From Sphingomonadales bacterium (lineage in GTDB: Bacteria; Pseudomonadota; Alphaproteobacteria; Sphingomonadales; Sphingomonadaceae): DNA of 64,000 bases. Below the pieces are notes generated by a model that did no database searches, was not told the DNA's origin, and saw nothing but the letters and a program-made list of their open reading frames with translations. The stretch covers positions 1 to 64,000 of the forward strand of contig JACXVD010000001.1 of NCBI GenBank assembly GCA_014763545.1, read 5' to 3'. The stretch's first letter is position 1. Every line of letters begins with the position of its first letter. Shown piece after piece: positions 1 through 8,148 of the stretch. The translations under genes and the position numbers were made by a program.

Positions 1-51
1 CTCGGCATCGCGGGCGAGGCGGCGCGACAGGTCGGAAGCGTCGCGGGGCAT
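1..51 (-). CDS. Toprim-type primase/DUF7146 protein, 5' end only
   Basis: Only 17 codons are in view, starting with ATG at 51 and running leftward off the window. They read MPRDASDLSRRLARDAE, which matches the start of the gene fragment just upstream (MARRDASELAQRLGRQAE) apart from one extra residue and conservative changes. That start is typical of toprim-domain primase-like proteins encoded by alphaproteobacterial integrative elements. The start codon overlaps the stop of the upstream fragment (TGATG), so translation may be coupled. This is probably the intact copy of a duplicated gene; the toprim domain itself is not visible. Confidence 0.6.
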   Translation of the reverse strand, partial: MPRDASDLSRRLARDAE

Positions 52-359
52 CACCAAATCCCCCGCCGTGCGCCGACGTTATGTTGCGCCCAAGCTGATG
101 ATCGCCCGCAGGGCAAGGACCAACCCTGGGGACGCAACATAACCCGCGCCGCAACATGTTCAGTCCATTTGCCCGCCGCACCCTTGCCGGAATCGGCCCC
201 CTTCAAGCGGACGAACATCGAGCGGCCCGGTGTGTTGCGGACGTCGCCGACCAGCCAGTAGCGGCCCTCGCGATATCCGGCCGAGAGATAGTGCCGGCAC
301 ACAGCCTCGGCCTGTCGTCCAAGGCGCTGTGCCAGTTCGGATGCGTCGCGGCGGGCCAT
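51..359 (-). pseudogene. Truncated N-terminal copy of a toprim-type primase
   Basis: The first 65 or so residues (with YLSAGYREGRYWLVGDVRN and GKGAAGKWT) look like the N-terminal domain of the toprim/DUF7146 proteins of integrative elements, normally around 300 residues or more. After GKWT the similarity stops and the frame runs through a 66-bp segment bounded by inverted repeats to a stop at 51. The ATG at 359 directly abuts the stop codon of the upstream helicase gene. A second start with nearly the same first residues begins at 51, so this is best read as the leftover 5' end of a duplicated or recombined gene. The fragment could still be translated. Confidence 0.65.
78..143. repeat. 11-bp perfect inverted repeats around 44 bp
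   Basis: GTTATGTTGCG (78-88) and CGCAACATAAC (133-143) are exact inverted copies. A shorter related piece, GCAACAT, occurs again at 151-157. The segment sits exactly where the truncated primase copy loses similarity and just before the second primase start, so it could be an operator of the downstream gene, a recombination site or the ends of a tiny inserted sequence. Function is unknown. Confidence 0.7.
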
Positions 360-3300
360 TTACACGGCCTCCCGCTCGGCGATCCGCTGGACGGGATAGC
401 GCTCCATGACCTTCGAAAGCACGGCCGAACCACTCGCGTCCGTTGGCACGAACATGCGGAGCTTCCAGGAGATGATCTCATGGAAAAGGCCGTAAGCGCT
501 GAGGCGCTCGCGCATGGTGTCGGTGAAGCCGGAGAGCTCGATGCGGTTGGCGCCCATGACGCGGACGCGGCGGAGTTGGAGACCCTCGGCGAGGTCGAGG
601 ATGGTCTTGCCGTCTATCAGGGCCGCGAAGGCGTCATCTGGCGCCAGCGTGCTGGTCCCTGTTGCCAGCGCGCCCGCGACCCAGGCGGGCGAAACCTTGC
701 GGCCGATGATGCGCTCGCCGTCGTCGGTCTGGAGCCGGTAGACCCGCGTCGACTCGTTCGGCAGGCGCTTCCAGATCGGCAGCAGCAGGCCGGCGACGAC
801 ATGGATCGCGCTGTCGGAGAAGGCCGGCACGTCGGCGACCTCGCCGGTCCACGCCGATGCGAAGGCCGCGCGGTCGGCTTCGACCCAGTGGCTTTCCGCC
901 ATCATGGTCAGCGAGGCGTGATGCTGCTCCATCGGCCGGATCAGCCGGACGCGGCGTTCGATCTCGCCGTCATCCAACATCAGCGATGACGCCGGCACCT
1001 GAACGGCGGCGCGGCCGGAGCGATCGTTGAGCAGCAGCATCGCCCGACGATCCGACAGTAGGTCCATCGCCTCGTCGAGCGTGACCGGCCGGTTGCGCTT
1101 CCGCTGCGTGATCGTCAGCAGACGGGTTTCCGCACCCGTACTCGGGTGGACGTGAATGGTGCGCCGGTCGGTGACGAAGAAGCTCTCCGCCTTCAGCGTT
1201 TCCAGTCCGACGTCGTAGGTGCCGCTGGCGATGGCGCCCTCGATCTTGGCGTTGAGGAGCTGCTCGAACGCCGTGAAGAGGATGCCTTGCAGTTCGATCG
1301 TCAGGGCGAGCAGGCGGTTGAGGAACGTCGTGATCGGCGGCAGCTCGTCCTTGATGCCATTTGAGTCCATCAGCGAAAGGCCGGTCGCGTCTTCGAACAT
1401 CTGGAGCGTGCAGCCTTCGACCTTGCCGCGCACCAGCAGCAGGTAGAGCTGACGCAGCGCATCGCGGGCATAGTGGCTCTCCAAATTGTCCTCGGGGCGG
1501 AACAGGCCCTGGCCGCCGGTCTGGCGTTGGCCCCGCGTGATCGCGCCCAAAGTGTCGAGACGGCGGGCGATCGTGGAGAGGAAGCGCTTCTCGGCCTTCA
1601 CGTCGGTCGCGATGGGGCGAAAGAGCGGCGGCTGCGCCTGGTTGGTGCGATTGGTGCGGCCGAGGCCCTGAATGGCGGCGTCGGCCTTCCAACCCGGCTC
1701 CAACAGATAGTGGACGCGCAGTCGCTGGTTCCGCGCGGACAGCTCGGCGTGGTAGCTGCGACCTGTGCCGCCCGCGTCGGAGAAGACGAGGATCCGCTTC
1801 ACGTCGTCCATGAAGGCGGCGGTCTCGGCGAGATTGGCCGATCCGGCGCGGCTCTCTACGACAAGCCGGTCGCCTTTGCGCACGATACGACGCGAACGGC
1901 CGGTGACCTCGGCGACGATGTCTGTGCCGAAGCGCTGAACGATCTGGTCGAGCGCGCCTGGAACCGGCGCCAACGACGCCAAGTGCTCGATCAGCCGATC
2001 GCGGCGAGCGACGGCTTCGCGGCTCTCGACGGGCTGGCCGTCGCGATAGACCGGGCGTGACGACAGGTTGCCTTCGGAATCCGTGAACGGCTCGTAGAGC
2101 TGCACCGGGAAGGAATGGGCGAGATAGTCGAGCACATATTCCCTCGGGGTGATGTCGACACGGACGTCGTTCCACTCGTCGGTAGGAATCTCAGCCAGGC
2201 GGCGCTCCATCAGCGCTTCGCCCGTCGAAACGATCTGGATGACGGCGGCATGGCTCTCCGCCAGATCGCGCTCGACGGACCGGATCAGGGTTGGCGTCTT
2301 CATGCTGGTCAGGAGATGACCGAAGAATCGCTGCTTGGCGGATTCGAAGGCCGATCGAGCGGCGGACTTGGCCTGCGCATTGAGCGTGCCCTTGTCGCCG
2401 GTGATGTTGGCGGCCTCCATCGCCGCCGACAGGTTGTTGTGGATGATGGAGAACGCCCCGGCATAGGCGTCATAGATGCGCGTCTGCTCGGGCGTGAGCT
2501 GGTGCTCGATCAGCTCGTATTCGACGCCGTCGTAGGAGAGCGAGCGGGCCGTGTAGAGCCCCAGCGCTCGGAGGTCGCGCGCGAGCACTTCCATGGCCGC
2601 CACGCCGCCGGCCTCGATCGCCTCCACGAACTCGGACCTGGTCGAGAACGGAAAATCCTCGCCGCCCCAGAGACCGAGCCGCTGCGCATAGGCCAGATTG
2701 TGGACCGTGGTCGCGCCGGTAGCGGATACGTAGACCACGCGCGCGTTCGGCAGCGCATGTTGAAGGCGCAGCCCGGCGCGCCCCTGTTGCGAGGCGGCCT
2801 GGTCGCCGCGTTCACCCTTGCCGCCGGCGGCGTTCTGCATGGCGTGGCTCTCGTCGAAAATGATCACTCCATCGAAATCGGAGCCCAACCAATCGACGAT
2901 CTGACGGACGCGCGAAACCTTCTCGCCACGCTCGTCGGAGCGTAGCGTGGCATAGGTGGTGAATAGGACGCCTTCCGGCAGCCGGATCGGCATTCCCTGA
3001 CGGAAGCGCGAGAGCGGCGTCACCAGCAGGCGCTCCATTCCGAGCGCGGACCAGTCGCGTTGCGCGTCCTCGATCAGCTTGTCGGATTTCGAGATCCAGA
3101 CGGCCTTGCGGCGACCCTGCATCCAGTTGTCGAGAATGATGCCGGCGCTCTGACGGCCTTTGCCGGCGCCAGTGCCGTCGCCGAGCATGAAGCCGCGCCG
3201 GAAGCGGACGGCGTTCGGGGCATCCTCGCGCGCGGCGGACATGACGTCGAGGGTCTCGTCCACGGTCCACGATCCGGCGAGATAATCGCCGTGGGCCTCG

Positions 3301-4694
3301 CCGGCATAGATCACCGTCTCGAGCTGGGCGTCGGACAGCAGGCCCTCCATGAGAAGGCGTGCCGGCAAGCGCGGCCGGTAGCTCGGCTTGGGCGGCGCGA
3401 CCGAGGCCATCGCAGCGGACTGCACGAGCTTCGTCGGGTGGGCCTGAGAGCCGGGAATACGGATCGACTGCAATCCGTATTCTTCATAAATCGCATCCGT
3501 GAGCCGGGAACCTTCGGCCGGCTGCCAGTCGATGGTCTCATAGGCGAGATCGACGCCTTCGGGTTCGCCCAGAACGGTGGTCTCGGGCGCCGACGAACGT
3601 GGTCGGGCGAGGTAGCCGCGCACGGTGTGGGGAACTGCGGGACGCACCGTGGCCTGGGCCGCCGTGGATGCGGCGACCGGCAAGCGCGCTGGCATATCGC
3701 GGATCACCCAACCGAGCAGCGTGGCGGCGTCCGGCGCGGTGCCGCGCGAGGTGGCGACGACCGTGGGATCGTCGGCCGGCGACTTGTCGATGACAGTCAG
3801 CCGCGTGTCGGTCGTCGTGCCATGCTTTGCGTAGACCGAGCCATCGACTGCGGCCGAGAACACGACGCGGCCATGCTCCTGAAGCCGGACGAAGGCTTCA
3901 CGCCACGCCGGCGCGTCGGGCGCGAAGCTCGCACCGGTAATCGCCACGAGACGTCCGCCGTCAGCCAGGCGCGCCAGTGCGGAGGCGATATGGCGATAGG
4001 CAGCGTCGGCCATGCGGCCGGAGACGTTCGCCATCACCGAGAACGGCGGGTTCATCAGAACGATGCTCGGCACGATCCCGGCATCGAGATGATCGTTGAT
4101 CTGGGCGGCGTCGAAGCGGGTGACGGGAACGGTCGGAAAGAGGTGGGTGAGAAGACCGGCACGGGCCTCGGCCAGTTCGTTCAAGACCAGCGACGCGCCG
4201 GAGAGCTCGGCGAGAATGGCGAGCAGGCCGGTGCCGGCCGAGGGCTCCAGCACGCGGTCGGCCGGCGTGATCGACGCCGCGGTCGCGGCAGCGAACCCGA
4301 GCGGAATCGGTGTCGAGAACTGCTGAAACGTCTCGCTCTCCTCGGAGCGCCGAGTGTGGGTAGGGAGAAGGCTGGCGATCCTCGCCAGCATCGGCAGTGC
4401 GGCCGCCGGAGAACCGGCTTTGCGCAAAAGCGCCTTTCCGTATTTGCGGAGAAACAGCACCGTCGCCGCCTCGCCGGCGTCGTAGGCGGTCTTCCAATCC
4501 CAGGCGCCAGACGCATCGGAGGCGCCGAAGGCGTCCTTCATAGCCGCGCGCAGCATCGCAGCGTCGATGCGCTGACCTCGGTCGAGAGGGGGGAGAAGAT
4601 GGCCGGCGGCCGCGGCGACAGCGGACCCGGTGTCGGTGGCAACAAGCGGAAACGGCGCAGCCGCGAGGGCCGCGGTGACGGAAAGGTCGTTCAT
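360..4694 (-). CDS. Methyltransferase / strawberry-notch-like helicase fusion
   Basis: A 1444-residue protein. The N-terminal part is a class I SAM-dependent N6-type DNA methyltransferase fold, with motif I EPSAGTG near residues 150-156 and the catalytic NPPF near 215-218. The second half is an SF2 helicase of the strawberry-notch type, with Walker A in GDGTGAGKGR near 505-514 and the DESH box near 614-617. Such fusions are common in alphaproteobacterial integrative elements; their role is unproven, but DNA processing or protection of the element is a fair guess. I chose the ATG at 4694 because an upstream in-frame extension of 53 residues is low-complexity and crosses the hairpin leader. It is transcribed leftward into the primase fragment with no gap. 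Confidence 0.85.
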   Translation of the reverse strand: MNDLSVTAALAAAPFPLVATDTGSAVAAAAGHLLPPLDRGQRIDAAMLRAAMKDAFGASDASGAWDWKTAYDAGEAATVLFLRKYGKALLRKAGSPAAALPMLARIASLLPTHTRRSEESETFQQFSTPIPLGFAAATAASITPADRVLEPSAGTGLLAILAELSGASLVLNELAEARAGLLTHLFPTVPVTRFDAAQINDHLDAGIVPSIVLMNPPFSVMANVSGRMADAAYRHIASALARLADGGRLVAITGASFAPDAPAWREAFVRLQEHGRVVFSAAVDGSVYAKHGTTTDTRLTVIDKSPADDPTVVATSRGTAPDAATLLGWVIRDMPARLPVAASTAAQATVRPAVPHTVRGYLARPRSSAPETTVLGEPEGVDLAYETIDWQPAEGSRLTDAIYEEYGLQSIRIPGSQAHPTKLVQSAAMASVAPPKPSYRPRLPARLLMEGLLSDAQLETVIYAGEAHGDYLAGSWTVDETLDVMSAAREDAPNAVRFRRGFMLGDGTGAGKGRQSAGIILDNWMQGRRKAVWISKSDKLIEDAQRDWSALGMERLLVTPLSRFRQGMPIRLPEGVLFTTYATLRSDERGEKVSRVRQIVDWLGSDFDGVIIFDESHAMQNAAGGKGERGDQAASQQGRAGLRLQHALPNARVVYVSATGATTVHNLAYAQRLGLWGGEDFPFSTRSEFVEAIEAGGVAAMEVLARDLRALGLYTARSLSYDGVEYELIEHQLTPEQTRIYDAYAGAFSIIHNNLSAAMEAANITGDKGTLNAQAKSAARSAFESAKQRFFGHLLTSMKTPTLIRSVERDLAESHAAVIQIVSTGEALMERRLAEIPTDEWNDVRVDITPREYVLDYLAHSFPVQLYEPFTDSEGNLSSRPVYRDGQPVESREAVARRDRLIEHLASLAPVPGALDQIVQRFGTDIVAEVTGRSRRIVRKGDRLVVESRAGSANLAETAAFMDDVKRILVFSDAGGTGRSYHAELSARNQRLRVHYLLEPGWKADAAIQGLGRTNRTNQAQPPLFRPIATDVKAEKRFLSTIARRLDTLGAITRGQRQTGGQGLFRPEDNLESHYARDALRQLYLLLVRGKVEGCTLQMFEDATGLSLMDSNGIKDELPPITTFLNRLLALTIELQGILFTAFEQLLNAKIEGAIASGTYDVGLETLKAESFFVTDRRTIHVHPSTGAETRLLTITQRKRNRPVTLDEAMDLLSDRRAMLLLNDRSGRAAVQVPASSLMLDDGEIERRVRLIRPMEQHHASLTMMAESHWVEADRAAFASAWTGEVADVPAFSDSAIHVVAGLLLPIWKRLPNESTRVYRLQTDDGERIIGRKVSPAWVAGALATGTSTLAPDDAFAALIDGKTILDLAEGLQLRRVRVMGANRIELSGFTDTMRERLSAYGLFHEIISWKLRMFVPTDASGSAVLSKVMERYPVQRIAEREAV

Positions 4695-4718
4695 GGAGGG
4701 AACCTCGGGAGAGCGGGA

Positions 4719-4769
4719 ACGGGGCGAGCCGACCGGCGCTCTCTCTCGACCGCACCGGCTCAAACCCGT
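4719..4769 (-). promoter_or_regulatory. Nested-hairpin leader before the helicase gene
   Basis: Two nested stems can be drawn: ACGGG (4719-4723) with CCCGT (4765-4769), and GAGCCG (4726-4731) with CGGCTC (4756-4761). The structure ends 24 bases before the helicase start codon. It has the same layout as the leaders before parB and ardC in this element, although the primary sequence is more diverged. It may be an RNA control element, or a protein site; the sequence alone does not decide. Confidence 0.5.
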
Positions 4770-4807
4770 CCCGGCCGACCTCTCCCTTTGACTCCAATGG
4801 CTTAGCG

Positions 4808-4833
4808 CGTAGCGTCGTAGCGTCGTAGCGTCG
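4808..4833. repeat. Three tandem copies of CGTAGCGT
   Basis: The octamer CGTAGCGT repeats three times head to tail, followed by CG. It lies between the divergent helicase gene and the small membrane protein gene at 4993, about 40 bp upstream of the helicase leader. It could be a repeated protein-binding site or a slippage product. The rest of the 298-bp gap holds the leader hairpin, a good ribosome site for the rightward gene and nothing else I can name. Confidence 0.8.
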
Positions 4834-4992
4834 CCGCACAAGCCACTCGTCACGGCGCGATCCTCATGTTGACGGGTTTCGGTCGCCGGGCCGCGCGGCT
4901 ACACTTCTCCGATAGTCCCCAAGGCGCGTATCCGTTCGGCCCCGAGGCCTGTCCGCGTCTTTTTGTGAAACGCGGTCGAAAGGAGGCGAACG

Positions 4993-5403
4993 ATGAAAGG
5001 AAGCGCAGTCGGGATCATCGCCGTGGTCGCGCTGGCGGTGGGTTTTGGTGCGGGGTTCGGCCTGCGACCGGTTCTCGTTCCCGTGACCTCGGCCGCTGCG
5101 GTAACAGGCCTTGCGCAGCCGACCGAGCAGGAAGCGACGGACGCCGTGCGGCGTCACAAGCTCTTTACGGGCACGTCGCTCGCCAATGCGACGCTGAAGC
5201 TTGGCGATTGCTCGCCGGGCGGCGTCGGGCCTGGCGTTACTTGCATGACGCAGCTCACGATGGATCCTACCCGGCCCAATGCCGAGCCCCAGAACCGCCC
5301 GATCGGCTTCGCGCGCGTCAACGCCAATGGGAGGTGGCCGTCTGGTAGCGGCCAGGACGCGCCAACGCCATCAACGGGTCCTCCAAAGAAAAAGCCCGGC
5401 TGA
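4993..5403 (+). CDS. Small secreted or membrane-anchored hypothetical protein
   Basis: The 136-residue product starts with a hydrophobic segment (residues 5-35, rich in V, A and G) that reads as a signal anchor, followed by a short soluble part with one cysteine pair (C72, C84) and a proline-rich tail. I do not recognise a family. The strong ribosome site AAAGGAGGCG just before the ATG supports expression. It is the only rightward gene within the leftward ardC-parB-helicase module, so it probably has its own promoter between 4770 and 4980. Its stop codon lies inside a hairpin. Confidence 0.6.
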   Translation: MKGSAVGIIAVVALAVGFGAGFGLRPVLVPVTSAAAVTGLAQPTEQEATDAVRRHKLFTGTSLANATLKLGDCSPGGVGPGVTCMTQLTMDPTRPNAEPQNRPIGFARVNANGRWPSGSGQDAPTPSTGPPKKKPG

Positions 5404-5428
5404 TCCCTGTGGCACAGGGGGCCGGGCT
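5393..5428 (+). terminator. Hairpin terminator between convergent genes
   Basis: AGCCCGGC (5393-5400) pairs perfectly with GCCGGGCT (5421-5428), and inside it CCCTGT pairs with ACAGGG. The hairpin covers the stop codon of the small membrane gene and lies 50 bp from the end of the convergent parB gene. There is no clear T-run, so termination strength is uncertain; it could serve both directions. Confidence 0.55.
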
Positions 5429-5480
5429 CTGAGGGATTGGTATATCGGGCGAGGCAATGATTGCCGCCGCGCCGTCTCGC

Positions 5481-7616
5481 TTATTCGGCAGCGATGAGGT
5501 GGGCAGGGTTCTCTTCGTTGTCGGCCGAGCTCTCATCATCGCTGGTGAGGAATTCCGGCAACGCCTCGATCTCACCATCGGTCCCCGCCGCCGACCCGGT
5601 GGCCGGTTCGACCTCGGTGAGGCGCAGCGGCTCGGGTAGCCAGCCGCTGTCGGCTAGCAACCGTTCCGCTTCCTTGGCCATGTCGCCCTTTTTCAGATGG
5701 TCAATGAGTTGCGCGGCCCGCTCGCCAGCCCCTTCGCGCACGGCTTCGAGGATTCGCGGCTTGGTCACGCGGCCGAGATAGTTATCGACGGTAGGCGTCC
5801 AGCCGACTTCAACCATGTCGAGCCGGACCGCGCGGGCCAGACGATCAGCCTGACCGAGGCGGCGTTCGAGGCTGTGCTGCGAGACGCCGGAGCCGCCATA
5901 ACGGTCGACCTTCTCGAACAGCGCGTTGACGCCGTAGCTGACGCAATGGGCGAGCAGCGCCAGACGGCTGGCGTCGTCCAGTCTGTCGAGCCAGTCCCAC
6001 AGCGCCTGATCCTCCTGCGGGATGTCGGTCTTCCAAGCCTCCTGCCGCTCGTTGACAGCCTTGGCGGACGCGCTGTCCTTCAGGTCGGCGGCCTGCACGG
6101 GGAAGAAGATATGCCGGACGCTGGCTTCCAGGCACCCACCGGCGGTCGAGCCGCGCTGGAAAATGTCGGTGACGAGCTTGTGCAGCAGCGCCGTCAGCGC
6201 GACGTGGGGATTGTTCGCCAGCGCGTCGCGCAATGCCAGTGTGCGATGCGCGGTCAGCTCCATCACGAGCCGTTCAGGCAAGGGCTTGATCGTCTCCTCC
6301 TCGTCATCCTCCGCCTCGGTCGATTGGCCGCCAATGGTGATGACGGCCCGCTGCACCGATGGTGCCGCCGGATCGGAACCCTCGGCGCCTTGGCTGGCCT
6401 CACCGCCATCGGTTTCGACAGTCACCGGCGCTTCGTCCTCCGGGCGCACGTAACCGCGATCGATCGAGGGTGAGCCGTCGGCGTCGATGCTGATGAACAC
6501 GCCGGCGCGGGCGATCTCGGTCGGATCATAGATGGCGGCCCGCTGCTCGAAGGCGTTCAGCGCCGTCTCGATCTCGCCAAGCCGCTCGTCCACATCGTCG
6601 GGTAGTTCGTCGGCGCTTTCATAGTCCGCCTCCAGCCTGGCGTATTCGGCGTTGAGGGCCTCGATCGTCGCGCGCTCGTCGTCGGTCAGATCAACCGGCG
6701 TGCCGGTAATCTCGCGCAGTCCGCGCGCGACATCGTAGGGATGGCTGACATCGACCTCGATCCATTTCCAGCCTTCGCCCGCGACCTCGTCGGCGATGGT
6801 CTTCAGCTTCTCCGAAACCAAGTGATCGAGCAGCGCCGGGTCCTGCAGCCATCCGCCATCGTCGGCCTGAAACAGATCGCGCATGATGCTGCCGCCAGCG
6901 GCCTCATAGGCGTCGAGCCCGACGAAGATCGCCCGCTTGTCGGACGCGCGCACGGTGCTTTCTGTCAGCATCCGGCGGATCTGATAGGGTTCCTTGGACC
7001 AGGAGTTGCGGATCGATTCCCAGACCTGCACCTGACGTGCCTCGTCGCCTGAGACGGTAAAGGCCATGAGCTGCTCCAGCGTCATACCGTCCTCGGCATA
7101 GACATCGAGGAGCGACTGCGCGACCGCGGCCAGGCGCAGGCGCTGCTTCACGACGTTGACGGGAATGAAGAAGGCCGCCGCGATGTCCTCCTCGGACTGG
7201 CCCTTCAGGCGCATGTCCTGGAAGGCGCGGAACTGATCGAGGGGATGCAGCGGCGCGCGTTCGATATTCTCGGCGAGCGAATCTTCCTCGGCGAGGATGG
7301 CGGTCGAGGGATCGCGCACCACGCAGGGCACCGGGGCTGTCTTGCCCAGGCGCTTCTGCTTCACCAGAAGCTCCAGCGCTCGGTAGCGGCGGCCGCCGGC
7401 GGGAACCTCGAACATGCCGGTCTCCTGGCCCTCGGCGTCGAGGACGGGGCGGACGTTGAGGCTCTGGATGAGGCCGCGGCGGGCGATCGAGGCCGCAAGG
7501 TCGTCGATCGAGACGCCAGCCTTCACGCGCCGGACGTTTGACTGGCTCAGCACCAGCTTGTTGAAGGGAATGTCGCGCGAGGACGACAGGGTAATCTTCT
7601 GAACGGCAGTAGCCAT
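5481..7616 (-). CDS. Large ParB/RepB-family protein, orphan (no ParA)
   Basis: The 711-residue protein begins with a ParB N-terminal nuclease-like domain: SQSNVRR near 25-31, GGRRYRALELL near 75-85 and ENIERAPLHPLDQFRAF near 115-131, followed by a helix-turn-helix region. The rest is a long acidic linker and a helical C-terminal half without a named domain. Chromosomal and plasmid ParB proteins are usually 280-350 residues, so this is the extended form found in integrative elements. No ParA is next to it. Possible jobs are DNA binding for element maintenance or gene control rather than true partition. It follows a nested-hairpin leader, and GGAG sits between the hairpin and the ATG. Confidence 0.88.
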   Translation of the reverse strand: MATAVQKITLSSSRDIPFNKLVLSQSNVRRVKAGVSIDDLAASIARRGLIQSLNVRPVLDAEGQETGMFEVPAGGRRYRALELLVKQKRLGKTAPVPCVVRDPSTAILAEEDSLAENIERAPLHPLDQFRAFQDMRLKGQSEEDIAAAFFIPVNVVKQRLRLAAVAQSLLDVYAEDGMTLEQLMAFTVSGDEARQVQVWESIRNSWSKEPYQIRRMLTESTVRASDKRAIFVGLDAYEAAGGSIMRDLFQADDGGWLQDPALLDHLVSEKLKTIADEVAGEGWKWIEVDVSHPYDVARGLREITGTPVDLTDDERATIEALNAEYARLEADYESADELPDDVDERLGEIETALNAFEQRAAIYDPTEIARAGVFISIDADGSPSIDRGYVRPEDEAPVTVETDGGEASQGAEGSDPAAPSVQRAVITIGGQSTEAEDDEEETIKPLPERLVMELTAHRTLALRDALANNPHVALTALLHKLVTDIFQRGSTAGGCLEASVRHIFFPVQAADLKDSASAKAVNERQEAWKTDIPQEDQALWDWLDRLDDASRLALLAHCVSYGVNALFEKVDRYGGSGVSQHSLERRLGQADRLARAVRLDMVEVGWTPTVDNYLGRVTKPRILEAVREGAGERAAQLIDHLKKGDMAKEAERLLADSGWLPEPLRLTEVEPATGSAAGTDGEIEALPEFLTSDDESSADNEENPAHLIAAE

Positions 7617-7631
7617 CGGGATTTACTCCGC

Positions 7632-7672
7632 GACGGGCGGCCGAAAGCCTCTCTCTCGGCCTCCAACCCGTC
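7632..7672 (-). promoter_or_regulatory. Nested-hairpin leader before parB
   Basis: GACGGG (7632-7637) pairs with CCCGTC (7667-7672), and inside it GGCCGA (7639-7644) pairs with TCGGCC (7656-7661). On the coding strand the block GGATTTTCGTGACGGGTTG is almost the same as in the ardC leader. The hairpin ends about 15 bases before the parB start, and the ribosome site GGAG follows at once, so folding could affect translation start. Confidence 0.6.
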
Positions 7673-7698
7673 ACGAAAATCCCGCGACCCTCTTCCTC

Positions 7699-8148
7699 TC
7701 AGGAGCTCCGTGACGAAGGCCCGCCGAGCCCGGAACCCTTGGAACAAGCGGCGCGGACATCGCCTACGAGTTCCTCCGTCGCCTTGAGCGCCTGTTGCGG
7801 TGACAAGAGCGCCGGTTCGTGCGCCGCCAGATCGCGAATGCGATGGCGGCAATAGTAGGGCGAGAGGATCGCGACGAGCGGATGCAGATCTGGGTAGCTC
7901 GGACGGAAGCCGAGCCCTTCAGCGGCATCCAGCGCTTTGGTCAGGTCGTGCCGGATTTCGAGCCGGCACTGTTCATCGCTCCAACCCCGGGATTGCAGGA
8001 AGGATTTGAGCGACAGTTCGATCGCACAGGCAATTTGGTGAAGCACGATTTCACGGGAGTGGTTGTCATCCCGGGATAGGTGCTGGGCGCCGGCCAGAAA
8101 TCCGGCGGCGTTCTTGAGCAGATGCTCGCCATGGAAGCGCGTTGGCAT
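7699..8148 (-). CDS. HEPN-like small protein downstream of ardC
   Basis: The 149-residue protein is mostly helical. Its N-terminal half (AGAQHL, then ACAIELSLKSFLQSRG, then RHDLTKAL) resembles HEPN-type helical domains, where an R-x4-6-H motif can act in RNA cutting; here I see no clear catalytic motif, only the RHDL stretch, so the assignment is tentative. The ATG overlaps the stop of ardC (TGATG), so the two are co-translated and likely act together during entry of the element into a new cell. It could also be an unrelated helical accessory protein. Confidence 0.5.
   Translation of the reverse strand: MPTRFHGEHLLKNAAGFLAGAQHLSRDDNHSREIVLHQIACAIELSLKSFLQSRGWSDEQCRLEIRHDLTKALDAAEGLGFRPSYPDLHPLVAILSPYYCRHRIRDLAAHEPALLSPQQALKATEELVGDVRAACSKGSGLGGPSSRSS

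Noticed and set aside
78-143. Integron attC site
   Set aside because: The inverted repeats do not fit the core GTTRRRY and inverse core RYYYAAC patterns, and no integron integrase is in view.
3060-4805. Long open frame (581 codons) opposite the helicase gene
   Set aside because: It is the antisense shadow of a GC-rich gene with clear methyltransferase motifs; its translation is low-complexity and has no domain.
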